DNA of 64,000 nt from Lachnospiraceae bacterium (GTDB lineage: Bacteria; Bacillota; Clostridia; Lachnospirales; Lachnospiraceae). The stretch spans positions 151,359 to 215,358 of the forward strand of contig JAAVZL010000038.1 of NCBI GenBank assembly GCA_022791635.1, in the 5' to 3' direction. The notes under the pieces are model-generated. The model made no database searches and was not told where the DNA came from. It saw only the letters and a list, made by a program, of their open reading frames with translations. Positions 9,519 through 18,121 of this stretch are shown here, one piece after another (the first letter of the stretch is position 1; each line of letters begins with the position of its first letter). The translations under genes and the position numbers were made by a program.

Positions 9519-11267
9519 ATGAGACAGGCAGGGACAAAGATACGCATATTGACGGCATTGGCCGCTTCCTTTCTGATTACAGGTCTTTATTTTGTGTTCG
9601 TGTATCAGGGACTGCCCTTTCTTTACGATATCAATGATGATGTTGCCATGCGCAATGTGGCGGCGGGGGTGATTACCGGGGAGCCAGATGCCCATCTGAT
9701 TTTTATAAAATACCTCTTAGGGCTCGTGATCAGCGGTCTGTACCGGCTGTTTCCCGGGATAGACTGGTATGGGCTGGTTATGGTTGGAATTATGCTGCTT
9801 TCCTTTTTTGTGCTGTTGTACAGAGGGCTGGTGTCAGAGAAAGGGATTCTGTGGAAGCTGGGCTATACGCTGCTGGGATTACTGCTCTTTACTGCCATTG
9901 GGGTTCAGCATGTGACAGCATTTCAGTGGACCGTGGCTGCGGCCATGGCAGGAGCCTCCGGGATTTATCTGTTCCACACCTCGGAGACGGAAGATCGCTT
10001 CCAGAGCCTGCTGGAGGAGGGAGCGGCTGTTTTTCTACTGCTACTCTGTTTTCTGGTTCGGGAATCTGTATTTCTGATGATGCTTCCTGTGGCAGCTGCC
10101 TGCTTTTGGTGGAAATATGGCTCTTTTGCCAAAAGCGGAAGGCTCCCGATAACGCTGAAGCACTGGGCGGTTCCTTTCGCCCTTGGAGTGGGCGTTTTTC
10201 TGATTACCTGTGTGGAGCTCATTGCTTATCATGCGAAAGAATGGAAGGAATTTCTTACCTTTAATGTAGATCGCTCCGCTATTATGGACTACTATGAGCT
10301 TAAGAATTATGAGGAACAGCCGGAATTCTATGATATGCTCGGGCTGTCGCCGGAAGAGGTGGAAAACCTTCAACGATATTCCCTGTATCTGGCAGAGGAT
10401 GTGTATGGAGAAAAGATGCATCTTCTGGCAGAGAATGCAAAGAAAGCCTATCAAGAGGAAAATCCTGCGCCCATACGCTTTTGGAGAGGAATGGAGAAGG
10501 TTTATGAGCACTTAAACAAAGAAAGTTATGGACCGGTTCACATCCTTAGCTTTTGTATTTTGGCTTTGGTTCTTGGACTCTCTTATGGAAAAAGCAGGAG
10601 ACAGTTTTGGCTGGGAGCACTGATTAGCGGAATTTTAGGATTGTTTTGGATATACCTGGGATTTCAAGGGCGGGTGGTGGACCGGGTAGGCTATGCCATG
10701 TATCTGCTGACGCTTTTTACAATGCTTGCGATTGGATATCGGGTGCTGATAATCGAGGAAAGGAAGCAAAAGAGCCGTATGCTTTCCGCCGGGCTGACGC
10801 TAATTTCCTGTCTTCTATTGGCAGTGCTGTCCTGCATCAAATGGAGCGAGGTAAAGTCCTACAACACCTGGAGGAGAGATTATAATCTGGAATTTCTGGA
10901 TGTGAATCGCTATATGGCAGAGCACCCGGAGAATGTTTATTTTATGACCACCTATTCCATTGAAACCTATACGGATAATTTTACCATCCGCAGAGATTTC
11001 GCGTTCAGCAATCTGCTGTCCGTGGGAGGATGGCATACCTTTTCTCCTCTGGAGAATGAGAAAAACCGGAAGCTTGGCATTTCGGATCCCAAACGGGATA
11101 TGGTGGAAAAAGAGAATGTGTATTTAATTTCCCTGGAAAACATAGGGCTCGGTTATATGGATCGATATTTTGAGAGCCTGTATGGTGAAGAATATCTGGG
11201 CCGTGAGTTAGCAGATACGCTGACTTATGGGGAGAGAACATTTGAAGTGTATGATTTTCGGAAATAA
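9519..11267 (+). CDS. Polytopic membrane protein, tandem paralog 2 (GT-C-like)
   Basis: The 582-residue protein is the sister of the 7779-9512 product: same length, same N-terminal loop motif (DINDDVAMRNVAAG, then GEPDAHLIFIKYLLGL), similar hydrophobic pattern and similar C-terminal soluble domain with TFSPLENEKNRKLGI. It begins six bases after its paralog. The pair could transfer different sugars or act as a heterodimer. A short third C-terminal remnant follows it (see 11269-11340). No catalytic assignment is possible from sequence alone. Confidence 0.72.
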   Translation: MRQAGTKIRILTALAASFLITGLYFVFVYQGLPFLYDINDDVAMRNVAAGVITGEPDAHLIFIKYLLGLVISGLYRLFPGIDWYGLVMVGIMLLSFFVLLYRGLVSEKGILWKLGYTLLGLLLFTAIGVQHVTAFQWTVAAAMAGASGIYLFHTSETEDRFQSLLEEGAAVFLLLLCFLVRESVFLMMLPVAAACFWWKYGSFAKSGRLPITLKHWAVPFALGVGVFLITCVELIAYHAKEWKEFLTFNVDRSAIMDYYELKNYEEQPEFYDMLGLSPEEVENLQRYSLYLAEDVYGEKMHLLAENAKKAYQEENPAPIRFWRGMEKVYEHLNKESYGPVHILSFCILALVLGLSYGKSRRQFWLGALISGILGLFWIYLGFQGRVVDRVGYAMYLLTLFTMLAIGYRVLIIEERKQKSRMLSAGLTLISCLLLAVLSCIKWSEVKSYNTWRRDYNLEFLDVNRYMAEHPENVYFMTTYSIETYTDNFTIRRDFAFSNLLSVGGWHTFSPLENEKNRKLGISDPKRDMVEKENVYLISLENIGLGYMDRYFESLYGEEYLGRELADTLTYGERTFEVYDFRK

Positions 11268-11268
11268 G

Positions 11269-11340
11269 GAACTTTCAGGTTTTGATTCATTAGATGTTGA
11301 CAAAGTGATGATAGAAAAGGATAATGTATATTTGAAAATA
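11269..11340 (+). pseudogene. Remnant of a third paralog C-terminus
   Basis: Read in the frame of the following gene, this stretch gives SLDVDKVMIEKDNVYLK, which resembles SDPKRDMVEKENVYLIS in the C-terminal domain of the 9519-11267 protein. It lies directly after that gene's stop codon. The simplest reading is that a third tandem copy once stood here and all but a short piece of its C-terminal domain was lost. It also means the open frame starting at 11227 is probably not the real N-terminus of the next gene. Confidence 0.5.
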
Positions 11341-11343
11341 GCA

Positions 11344-12888
11344 ATGATACAAAAGAAAACGAAGCATTTGGAGCAGAAGCATGCAGGAAACGGAAAACGA
11401 AGTATCTTGATTTGCTTTGTCGCGCTTACGCCTCTATGGCTGCTTTACGCTCTGCTTATCTTAAACGGAAAAGGATTGAATCCCCAGATTTTTATCCCTA
11501 CCTATAACGATGAGGTAGCCTGGTTTACAGAGGTTGAGTCCATGATTCACTACGGAGCGTCTTTGGGCTATGAGGGATATAACGGGACACATGCATCCAT
11601 TGGGACTTTTGGCCCCTGGGGAGTTGCTACTTTAGTGCCCTATGCGCTCATAGGAAAGCTGATAGGCTGGGAATTTCATTCCATGATTATAGCCAACGGA
11701 ATCCTTTTATCTGCGGCTATCCTGATTTTCATTCTTTTGACAAAGCCAAGTATCAGGCAGCTTTTGTGGATTTCGCTTGGATATGTTAGCATGAGCATTA
11801 CCGTTGGCTACAGCATGCTTTCTATGGCGGAGAGCTTACGGTACGCCCTTGCCATTGTGATGGCAGGCATGCTGATAAAGCTGTATCGGCGGGAGGGTGG
11901 AAAGCTTTTTACCTTTTTGCTTCTCCCTGTAGTCATTCTGTTTTCTATACAGGTGTATCTGATTTTTGCCCTGATTGTTCCCGTATATCTGTTTTTGCTT
12001 TTGCGGGACAGAAAAATGATTGTCAGGCTTACGGCTTCCGCTTTCGTAACGGCGGTGGCTGCGCTGCTTTCCAATCATGTGCTGGGACTGGTAACTGCGC
12101 CCTATACGGAGTCCACCAGAACCGCCCTGATAAACGGAATTATGAAAAATCCGTATCAGGGTACGGCAGAAGCGCTGAAATTATTCATGAGCAACCTGGA
12201 GACTGTGAATCCGGTTTACTTCATAAAGCTGTCAGAGAAGAGCCACGGAATCATGGTATATTTTTTCATTGCCTACCTGGGGCTTATGGTATTTCTGGTT
12301 AAGCGGATCCGGGAAGAAGGGTTCGGTGACTTTTACAAGATAGTAAGTCTGTATCTGCTTCTTGGCTTTCTGCTTGGGTATTGCGCCTTGTATACAGGGG
12401 GAGACTGGACCTTGTGCAGGGGGGCCAATACGGCAGTTGTGTTTGCAGTCTTTTTCCTTCTGTTTGAGCAGAGGCCGAGCTTATTAAAATATTTTGCTCT
12501 CTTTTCTCTGGTGGGGGTAATCTCCAGCTGGCAGTATTACGCGGATCGGATTGAGCAGAAGGATGTGGCCTATGCTCTTGCGGCCCATATTCCGGAGGAG
12601 CGGGAGAAGATTTCAAAAATCATAGACATTTCCAGGGAGCATGAGGCCTGGGGGAACACTATCGCTCATTATGGGGAGGTCACCAATGTATATTTGGAGC
12701 TTCCTATAGGAGCCGGGACCAATTATATGGAAAATGAGACCATCAATACAAAGGCAAGGTGGGCTGCGGTGAGCAAATGTGAGCAGGAGTATTATGCCAA
12801 GAGGATTGAAAGGCTTATAGAAGGCAACCATCGGATTGTCTACGAGAATGATGATTTGACCATCTTGGAATTTATGGGCTATGAATAA
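11344..12888 (+). CDS. Polytopic membrane protein, putative GT-C-like transferase
   Basis: From ATG 11344 the product is 514 residues with about ten hydrophobic segments. The first outer loop contains IPTYNDEVAWFTEVESM, an acidic motif of the sort seen in GT-C enzymes, followed by GTFGPWG. I do not recognise the family. The frame is open back to 11227, but the extra residues look like the decayed end of a third upstream paralog, so I prefer 11344; the ribosome-binding site there is weak, and 11251 or 11308 remain possible. An aminotransferase gene follows 17 bases later. Confidence 0.65.
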   Translation: MIQKKTKHLEQKHAGNGKRSILICFVALTPLWLLYALLILNGKGLNPQIFIPTYNDEVAWFTEVESMIHYGASLGYEGYNGTHASIGTFGPWGVATLVPYALIGKLIGWEFHSMIIANGILLSAAILIFILLTKPSIRQLLWISLGYVSMSITVGYSMLSMAESLRYALAIVMAGMLIKLYRREGGKLFTFLLLPVVILFSIQVYLIFALIVPVYLFLLLRDRKMIVRLTASAFVTAVAALLSNHVLGLVTAPYTESTRTALINGIMKNPYQGTAEALKLFMSNLETVNPVYFIKLSEKSHGIMVYFFIAYLGLMVFLVKRIREEGFGDFYKIVSLYLLLGFLLGYCALYTGGDWTLCRGANTAVVFAVFFLLFEQRPSLLKYFALFSLVGVISSWQYYADRIEQKDVAYALAAHIPEEREKISKIIDISREHEAWGNTIAHYGEVTNVYLELPIGAGTNYMENETINTKARWAAVSKCEQEYYAKRIERLIEGNHRIVYENDDLTILEFMGYE

Positions 12889-12905
12889 AGTTACGGAGGC
12901 TGAAG

Positions 12906-14039
12906 ATGATTCATTTTAATGTACCATTGTTTACGGGAAAAGAGCTTGACTACATCAGACAGGCAGTGGAAAACAAAAAGATATGCGGGGACGGGGAATT
13001 CACAAAAAAATGCTCGGACTGGCTGACCACGCAGACAAAATGCGCCAAGGCCCTTCTGACCACCTCCTGTACCCATGCCACAGAGATGGCCGCATTATTG
13101 ACGGATATAAAGCCTGGCGATGAAGTGATTATGCCGTCCTATACCTTTGTCTCAACAGCCGATGCCTTTGTCCTTCGGGGAGCAAGAGTGAAGTTCGTAG
13201 ACATACGTCCGGATACCATGAACATCGATGAAAAGCGGATCGAGGAGGCTCTCACAGAGAAGACAAAGGCCATTGTCCCTGTTCACTATGCGGGAGTAGC
13301 CTGCGAAATGGACGCCATCATGGAGATTGCAAGGGATCACGGTCTTGCAGTCATTGAGGATGCGGCCCAGGGAGTGATGTCCTTTTATAAGGGGAGACCC
13401 TTAGGCTCCATCGGGGACTATGGCTGTTTTTCCTTTCATGAGACAAAGAACTATTCCATGGGAGAGGGCGGAGCGCTGCTTATAAAGGATCCGCAGCAGA
13501 TAGAAAAGGCAGAGATTATCCGGGAAAAGGGAACAAACCGCAGCAAATTTTTCCGGGGACAGATTGACAAGTATACGTGGGTGGACTGCGGCTCCTCCTA
13601 TCTTCCCAGCGATTTAAATGCCGCTTACCTTTGGGCTCAGCTGGAGATGGCGGATGAGATCAACCGGGAAAGGCTGAAAAGCTGGGAGCTTTATTATTCT
13701 CAGCTGGAGCCGCTGGTAAAAAAGGAGCGGATAGAGCTTCCCTATATCCCAAAGGAGTGCATACATAACGCCCATATGTTTTATATCAAGTGCCGGGATC
13801 TGGAGGAGCGGACAAAGCTGATTGGATTCTTAAAAGAAAATGGGATACAGGCAGTGTTCCACTATATACCATTGCACAGTGCGCCTGCGGGGAAAAAATA
13901 TGGGGAGTTCTGTGGGGAGGATCGTTTCTCTACGAGGGAAAGCGAACGTCTGTTGAGGCTTCCTATGTATTATGGGCTGAAAAAGAGTGAGATTGAGTAT
14001 ATTGCAGAAATGATTACGAAGTACTATGCAAGGGGGTGA
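12906..14039 (+). CDS. PLP-dependent sugar aminotransferase (DegT/DnrJ/EryC1/StrS; WecE-like)
   Basis: The 377-residue protein is full length for the DegT family. It shows FNVPLFTGKELDYI at the start, EVIMPSYTFVSTADAF (about 77-92), IEDAAQGV (about 152-159) and FHETKNYSMGEGGAL (about 179-193), where the lysine is the expected PLP Schiff-base residue. The pattern is closest to WecE/RffA, which makes dTDP-4-amino-4,6-dideoxygalactose from the dTDP-4-keto-6-deoxyglucose that also feeds RfbC. That substrate is inferred. It supports an aminosugar in the polymer. It overlaps the next gene by GTGA. Confidence 0.9.
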   Translation: MIHFNVPLFTGKELDYIRQAVENKKICGDGEFTKKCSDWLTTQTKCAKALLTTSCTHATEMAALLTDIKPGDEVIMPSYTFVSTADAFVLRGARVKFVDIRPDTMNIDEKRIEEALTEKTKAIVPVHYAGVACEMDAIMEIARDHGLAVIEDAAQGVMSFYKGRPLGSIGDYGCFSFHETKNYSMGEGGALLIKDPQQIEKAEIIREKGTNRSKFFRGQIDKYTWVDCGSSYLPSDLNAAYLWAQLEMADEINRERLKSWELYYSQLEPLVKKERIELPYIPKECIHNAHMFYIKCRDLEERTKLIGFLKENGIQAVFHYIPLHSAPAGKKYGEFCGEDRFSTRESERLLRLPMYYGLKKSEIEYIAEMITKYYARG

Positions 14040-15250
14040 ATTCCTTGATAAAAGCAAATAAGAAGGAAGCAATCAGCTTTCTTGGCGTTTGTAGTATCAT
14101 CAGTATTTGGATGCTTTTGATTACTCATTCCCATACTCATATTACGGATGTGGATATCTACGGGCATCAGAGTATTCTGCTGGAGGGAAGACTGGGGGAG
14201 GTTACCTATCCTCTGTGGCATTATGTAACGGCGTTTTTCTATTTTGTTTTACATCTGTCCATAGAGAAGTCTTCCTCTCTTGCATGTGCCTGTTTTGCCG
14301 GGCTTTATGCGGCAGTGATCTGGATTTATTTTTATAAAACACTGAAGAACGCCTACAGTCCATTTGCCATAGGCCTGATGACCCTGGTACTCTGTGTGGT
14401 TCAGCCTTTATATTGGGAATGCTTTTTCCCGCAGATGCAGATTGGGAGGACACTGACCAATTCCTTGATCAACCCTACGCAGAACGCGATGCGTCCTTTT
14501 GCACTGCTCACTGTGTTCTGTGCGGTGGAGCTGTTGTACGGTACAGAGGAAGGGGATGTCTGGGAATTTGGAGAGAGAAGAATTTCGAAAAGCCTGTGCC
14601 TGCGGCTTTTGATGGCGCTATCTGCACTGCTCAGCGTGCTGGCCAAGCCTTCCTTTGTACAGGTCTTTTATTTTACCTTTGCACTGGCGCTTTTGGTAAA
14701 GCTTGTAAAGTCCAAGGGAGCGGCCTTTAAGAGCTGCTTTTTGGACGGATGCTCCTTACTGCCGTCGCTGGTGCCGTTTTTGCTTTCTTTCTTTACCTAT
14801 TTCGGAAATCCATCCAGCGAACACAGCGAAGCTCTTGCAATCAGCTTCTTGGAAATATGGTCCTGCTATACAGATTCTGTGGCATTGAGTATACTGGCAG
14901 CCGTTGCCTTTCCCCTTGCGGCTCTCCTGTTTTTGGGGAAGAGAGCCATAAAATACAGGGGCATGATGTTATCCTGGATTATGACTGCAATTGGAATTGT
15001 GCAGTATATGTTCATTATGGAGACGGGAGATCGGCAGTTTGACGGGAATTTCAGCTGGGGATACCAGATCGGGACAAATCTTCTGTGGGTATTTGCCATG
15101 GAGGCATTTTTTAAGGAAAATCCTTTTGCCAGGGATCAGAGTAAATATCGGAAGGTTTTGGCAGGAGCTGCGCTAGTGCTTATCACATGGCATTTCTTTT
15201 CCGGCTTTTATGATACATATGTCAATTTTGGAAGAAATTCTTTTGCGTAG
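14036..15250 (+). CDS. Polytopic membrane protein of unknown function
   Basis: The 404-residue protein starts with GTG overlapping the aminotransferase stop. About nine hydrophobic segments are visible, the first at about 13-30. The first outer loop has HTHITDVDIYGHQSILLEG, with an acidic DVD. This again resembles the layout of GT-C transferases, and the position between an aminotransferase and a sugar epimerase fits a role in adding a modified sugar. No family name can be given. Confidence 0.62.
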   Translation: MNSLIKANKKEAISFLGVCSIISIWMLLITHSHTHITDVDIYGHQSILLEGRLGEVTYPLWHYVTAFFYFVLHLSIEKSSSLACACFAGLYAAVIWIYFYKTLKNAYSPFAIGLMTLVLCVVQPLYWECFFPQMQIGRTLTNSLINPTQNAMRPFALLTVFCAVELLYGTEEGDVWEFGERRISKSLCLRLLMALSALLSVLAKPSFVQVFYFTFALALLVKLVKSKGAAFKSCFLDGCSLLPSLVPFLLSFFTYFGNPSSEHSEALAISFLEIWSCYTDSVALSILAAVAFPLAALLFLGKRAIKYRGMMLSWIMTAIGIVQYMFIMETGDRQFDGNFSWGYQIGTNLLWVFAMEAFFKENPFARDQSKYRKVLAGAALVLITWHFFSGFYDTYVNFGRNSFA

Positions 15251-15267
15251 GAGAAAGGGAGGATAGT

Positions 15268-16287
15268 ATGGTAGTCATCATCGGAGCAACAGGCTTTATC
15301 GGAATGTACACAGTAGAACGGTTCCTGAAGGAAGGAACGAAAGTATTCGCCACCGGACGAAATCCTCACACAGCGGCCAAGCTAAAGGAGTGGGGTGTCC
15401 CCTGTATCCCTCTGGACATCTCCAGGGAGGAGGACTTTGACAAGCTGCCTACAGAGGATGTGGAGGCCGTGATCCTTCTGGGCGGTCTCTTGCCGGCCAA
15501 CTCCAAGGTGGATATCAGCAGAGAAGAGAATGCGGAGGACTATATCCGCGTCAATGTCATCGGCACCATCCATGTGCTGGAGTACTGCAGGAAGAACGGA
15601 ATCAAAAAAATGATCACCTGCAGCTCCTACGCTGATGTATGCGGGGCATGGAAAAAGGGCGTGGCCCTGAAGGAGACAGAGCCCCGGGACTACAAATTCA
15701 CAGGCGACCACGCAGTCTACGTGATCTCCAAAAATGCGGCCGGTGATATTGTGGAATACTATAATCAGCAGCACGGACTTTCGGGAGCCATTTTCCGCCT
15801 GCCCCCTGTGTACGGCGTGGGCCCTCACGGCTCCATCTATGTAAACGGAAAGCTCTACAAGAGCGGTATCCAGACCTTTATCGAGAAGGCCAGGAAGGGG
15901 GAGCCTATCGAGATCTGGGGCGATCCCCATATCAGCAGAGATATCATCTACGTAAAGGATGTGGCAGACGCCTTCGCAAAGGCAGTAAAGAGCGAAAAGA
16001 CCCGGGGACTTTACAATATGACCTCAGGGACTCAGCTTGAGCTTGAGGATCAGGTAAAGGCCGTCATCGAGGTGTTTGGAGACGGAAAGCAGTCAGAGAT
16101 TGTGTATCGTCCCGATAAGCCCAACAATACGCCCTCCTTCCTCTTTGATATGACAAAGGCCAAGGAAGACTTTGGTTTTGTTCCCCAGTATACCTCCTAC
16201 AAGGCGATGATGGAGGATTACCGGAAGGAATTGGAGAGCGGCCGTTGGAACGTGCTGTCACAGGGCCGGGAAAAGGAAGCACTATGA
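15268..16287 (+). CDS. NAD-dependent sugar epimerase/dehydratase (extended SDR)
   Basis: The 339-residue protein has the Rossmann motif VVIIGATGFIGMYTVERFL at the N-terminus and extended-SDR features: ITCSSYADVCG (catalytic Ser/Thr region), YVISKNAAGDIVEYY (Tyr-x-x-x-Lys) and IYVKDVADAFAKAV. These enzymes change NDP-sugars in the cytoplasm. The exact substrate is not clear; context suggests the dTDP-aminosugar branch. GAAAGGGAGG precedes the ATG, and the ATP-grasp gene begins at the overlapping ATGA. Confidence 0.87.
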   Translation: MVVIIGATGFIGMYTVERFLKEGTKVFATGRNPHTAAKLKEWGVPCIPLDISREEDFDKLPTEDVEAVILLGGLLPANSKVDISREENAEDYIRVNVIGTIHVLEYCRKNGIKKMITCSSYADVCGAWKKGVALKETEPRDYKFTGDHAVYVISKNAAGDIVEYYNQQHGLSGAIFRLPPVYGVGPHGSIYVNGKLYKSGIQTFIEKARKGEPIEIWGDPHISRDIIYVKDVADAFAKAVKSEKTRGLYNMTSGTQLELEDQVKAVIEVFGDGKQSEIVYRPDKPNNTPSFLFDMTKAKEDFGFVPQYTSYKAMMEDYRKELESGRWNVLSQGREKEAL

Positions 16288-17438
16288 AAAAAATTGTCAT
16301 CATCGGAGCCAACGATTTTCAGAATCCGCTGATTTTGAAGGCAAAGAAGCTTGGCTATGAAACCCATGTGTTTGCCTGGAAGGACGGAGCGGTGGGAGAG
16401 GCAACGGCGGATTATTTTTACCCCATCAGCATCACGGAAAAGGAAGAGATTCTAAAGGAATGCCGGCGGATTAAGCCCGACGCCGTGGCCAGCATTGGAT
16501 CGGATTTGGCGGTGGCCACGGTGGTGTACCTTCAGCAGAAGCTGGGGCACCGGGGCAACAGTATGGAAAGCGTGGAGATCACCACCAACAAATATGAAAT
16601 GCGAAAGGCTCTGAAGGCAGCGGGAATTCCCGTGCCGCTGTTTGTAAAGACTAAGGGAGAGGATCCGGAGCTTAGGGAGCGGGTAAAAAGGGAGGGCCTA
16701 AGGCTTCCGGCCATTGTAAAGCCCACGGACCGTTCCGGAAGCCGGGGAATCCGCAAAATTACGGATTGGTCCGAGCTTTCTGAGGCAGCGGAGGAGGCAA
16801 AGAAGGACTCCTTTGAACATGCGGCTATTGTGGAGGAGTATTTGGAGGGAGAGGAGTACAGCTGTGAGTCCATCTCCTGGGAGGGGAACCATCACTGCCT
16901 GGCCATTACAAAGAAATATACCACAGGCCATCCCCATTTCATTGAGACGGCGCACCTGGAGCCCGCCCCCCTTACAGAGGAGCTGAGAGAACACGTATTT
17001 GAATCTGTCAAAAAGGCTTTGGACGCACTGGGAATCCGGTACGGAGCTTCCCACGGGGAGTTCAAGATTGATGAGGAAGGCAATGTGCGCATCATTGAGA
17101 TTGGGGCAAGAATGGGCGGAGACTGCATCGGCTCCCATCTGGTAGAGCTTTCCACGGGGTATGATTATCTGGAAATGGTCCTTTCCGTAGCCCTGGGCCG
17201 GGAAATGGATTTGACGCCAAAGACGGCGCCGGGCGTGTCCTATGTGCGCTTCCTGTTTGGCAGGTCGGATCTGGAGGAGTTTTGGCGTCTTCAAAGAGAG
17301 TGTCCCCAGTACATCCGCTATGTGAGCCACATTCAGGTGGAGGAGGAGAACCGGATTACGGACAGCTCCAATCGGTACGGCTACTATATTATGCGCTTTG
17401 ACAGTATGAGCGAGGCAAGGAGTGTGTTGAGGCTGTGA
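16284..17438 (+). CDS. ATP-grasp ligase
   Basis: The 384-residue protein has an N-terminal Rossmann-like part (KKIVIIGANDFQNP), then an ATP-grasp core: LPAIVKPTDRSGSRGI (about 136-151), VEEYLEGEEYSCESIS and the metal-binding GEFKIDEEGNVRIIEIGARMGGD. It resembles carbamoyl-phosphate synthase-like/D-Ala-ligase-like enzymes that form amide bonds with ATP. In this context an amino acid could be joined to an aminosugar or to a lipid-linked intermediate; that is inference. The start is the ATG of ATGA, preceded by GGAAGC; an upstream in-frame ATG at 16245 lies inside the epimerase gene and is unlikely. Confidence 0.86.
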   Translation: MKKIVIIGANDFQNPLILKAKKLGYETHVFAWKDGAVGEATADYFYPISITEKEEILKECRRIKPDAVASIGSDLAVATVVYLQQKLGHRGNSMESVEITTNKYEMRKALKAAGIPVPLFVKTKGEDPELRERVKREGLRLPAIVKPTDRSGSRGIRKITDWSELSEAAEEAKKDSFEHAAIVEEYLEGEEYSCESISWEGNHHCLAITKKYTTGHPHFIETAHLEPAPLTEELREHVFESVKKALDALGIRYGASHGEFKIDEEGNVRIIEIGARMGGDCIGSHLVELSTGYDYLEMVLSVALGREMDLTPKTAPGVSYVRFLFGRSDLEEFWRLQRECPQYIRYVSHIQVEEENRITDSSNRYGYYIMRFDSMSEARSVLRL

Positions 17439-17785
17439 GAGGAAAGATACAATGGAAGGAAATCGCAGTGCTGCAGTTTGCGGTTATGATTTATACCCTT
17501 TCCGGTGTTGCAGCCAAGCATGCGGCCCTTTATGAGGCCATGTCCTGGCCGTTTCTGCTCTGTTACGGAATAGAGATCCTGATACTGGGAATTTATGCCA
17601 TTATCTGGCAGCAGCTCATCAAGAGAATTGACTTGTCCATTGCCTATGCCAATCGTTCCATGGCAATTTTGTGGTCTATGATTTGGGCGGTTATTTTCTT
17701 TGGGGAAGTGATTACGATTCGGAATATGATAGGAGTGGTCGTTGTGCTTGCGGGCACAATGCTGATAAACAGTGATGATAAATGA
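17435..17785 (+). CDS. Half-size EamA/SMR-type membrane transporter, subunit 1
   Basis: The 116-residue protein has four hydrophobic segments and a central IDLSIAYANRSMAILWSMIWAVIFFGE, which is the pattern of EamA-like small multidrug-resistance proteins. Similar half-size proteins ArnE and ArnF together flip undecaprenyl-phosphate-aminoarabinose. It starts with GTG overlapping the ATP-grasp stop and overlaps the next half-size protein by 14 bases, so the two are probably made in equal amounts and pair in the membrane. Confidence 0.82.
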   Translation: MRGKIQWKEIAVLQFAVMIYTLSGVAAKHAALYEAMSWPFLLCYGIEILILGIYAIIWQQLIKRIDLSIAYANRSMAILWSMIWAVIFFGEVITIRNMIGVVVVLAGTMLINSDDK

Positions 17786-18113
17786 ATATTTCTTATTGAT
17801 GCTGGGCTCTGTTCTGGTGGCTTCCTTTTCCCAGCTGCTGTTGAAAAAGGGGGCTCAGAATCAGTATGCCAATGTGATTCGGGAATATCTCAACGTGTGG
17901 GTGGTGAGCGGATACGCTTTGATGGTGGCATCCACCCTGCTTACCATTTTGGCGTACCGGGGGCTGGACTACAAGAACGGTCCCATCATTGAGTCCCTGG
18001 GGTTTGCCTTTGTCTTGATTTTGAGCAGGCTGTTTTTCGGGGAGAAGATTACAAAGAGAAAGGTTCTTGGGAATGTGCTCATATTCGCAGGAATTCTGAT
18101 TTTTTACAGTTGA
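17772..18113 (+). CDS. Half-size EamA/SMR-type membrane transporter, subunit 2
   Basis: The 113-residue protein has four hydrophobic segments and the motifs VASFSQLLLKKGA near the start and ESLGFAFVLILSRLFFGEKIT near the end, matching the EamA/ArnE-ArnF group. It overlaps the first subunit and lies eight bases before the ArnC/GtrB-like glycosyltransferase. The likely role is moving polyprenyl-phosphate-sugar made by that enzyme to the outer leaflet. The substrate is not provable from sequence. Confidence 0.83.
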   Translation: MMINEYFLLMLGSVLVASFSQLLLKKGAQNQYANVIREYLNVWVVSGYALMVASTLLTILAYRGLDYKNGPIIESLGFAFVLILSRLFFGEKITKRKVLGNVLIFAGILIFYS

Positions 18114-18121
18114 GGTGAAGG

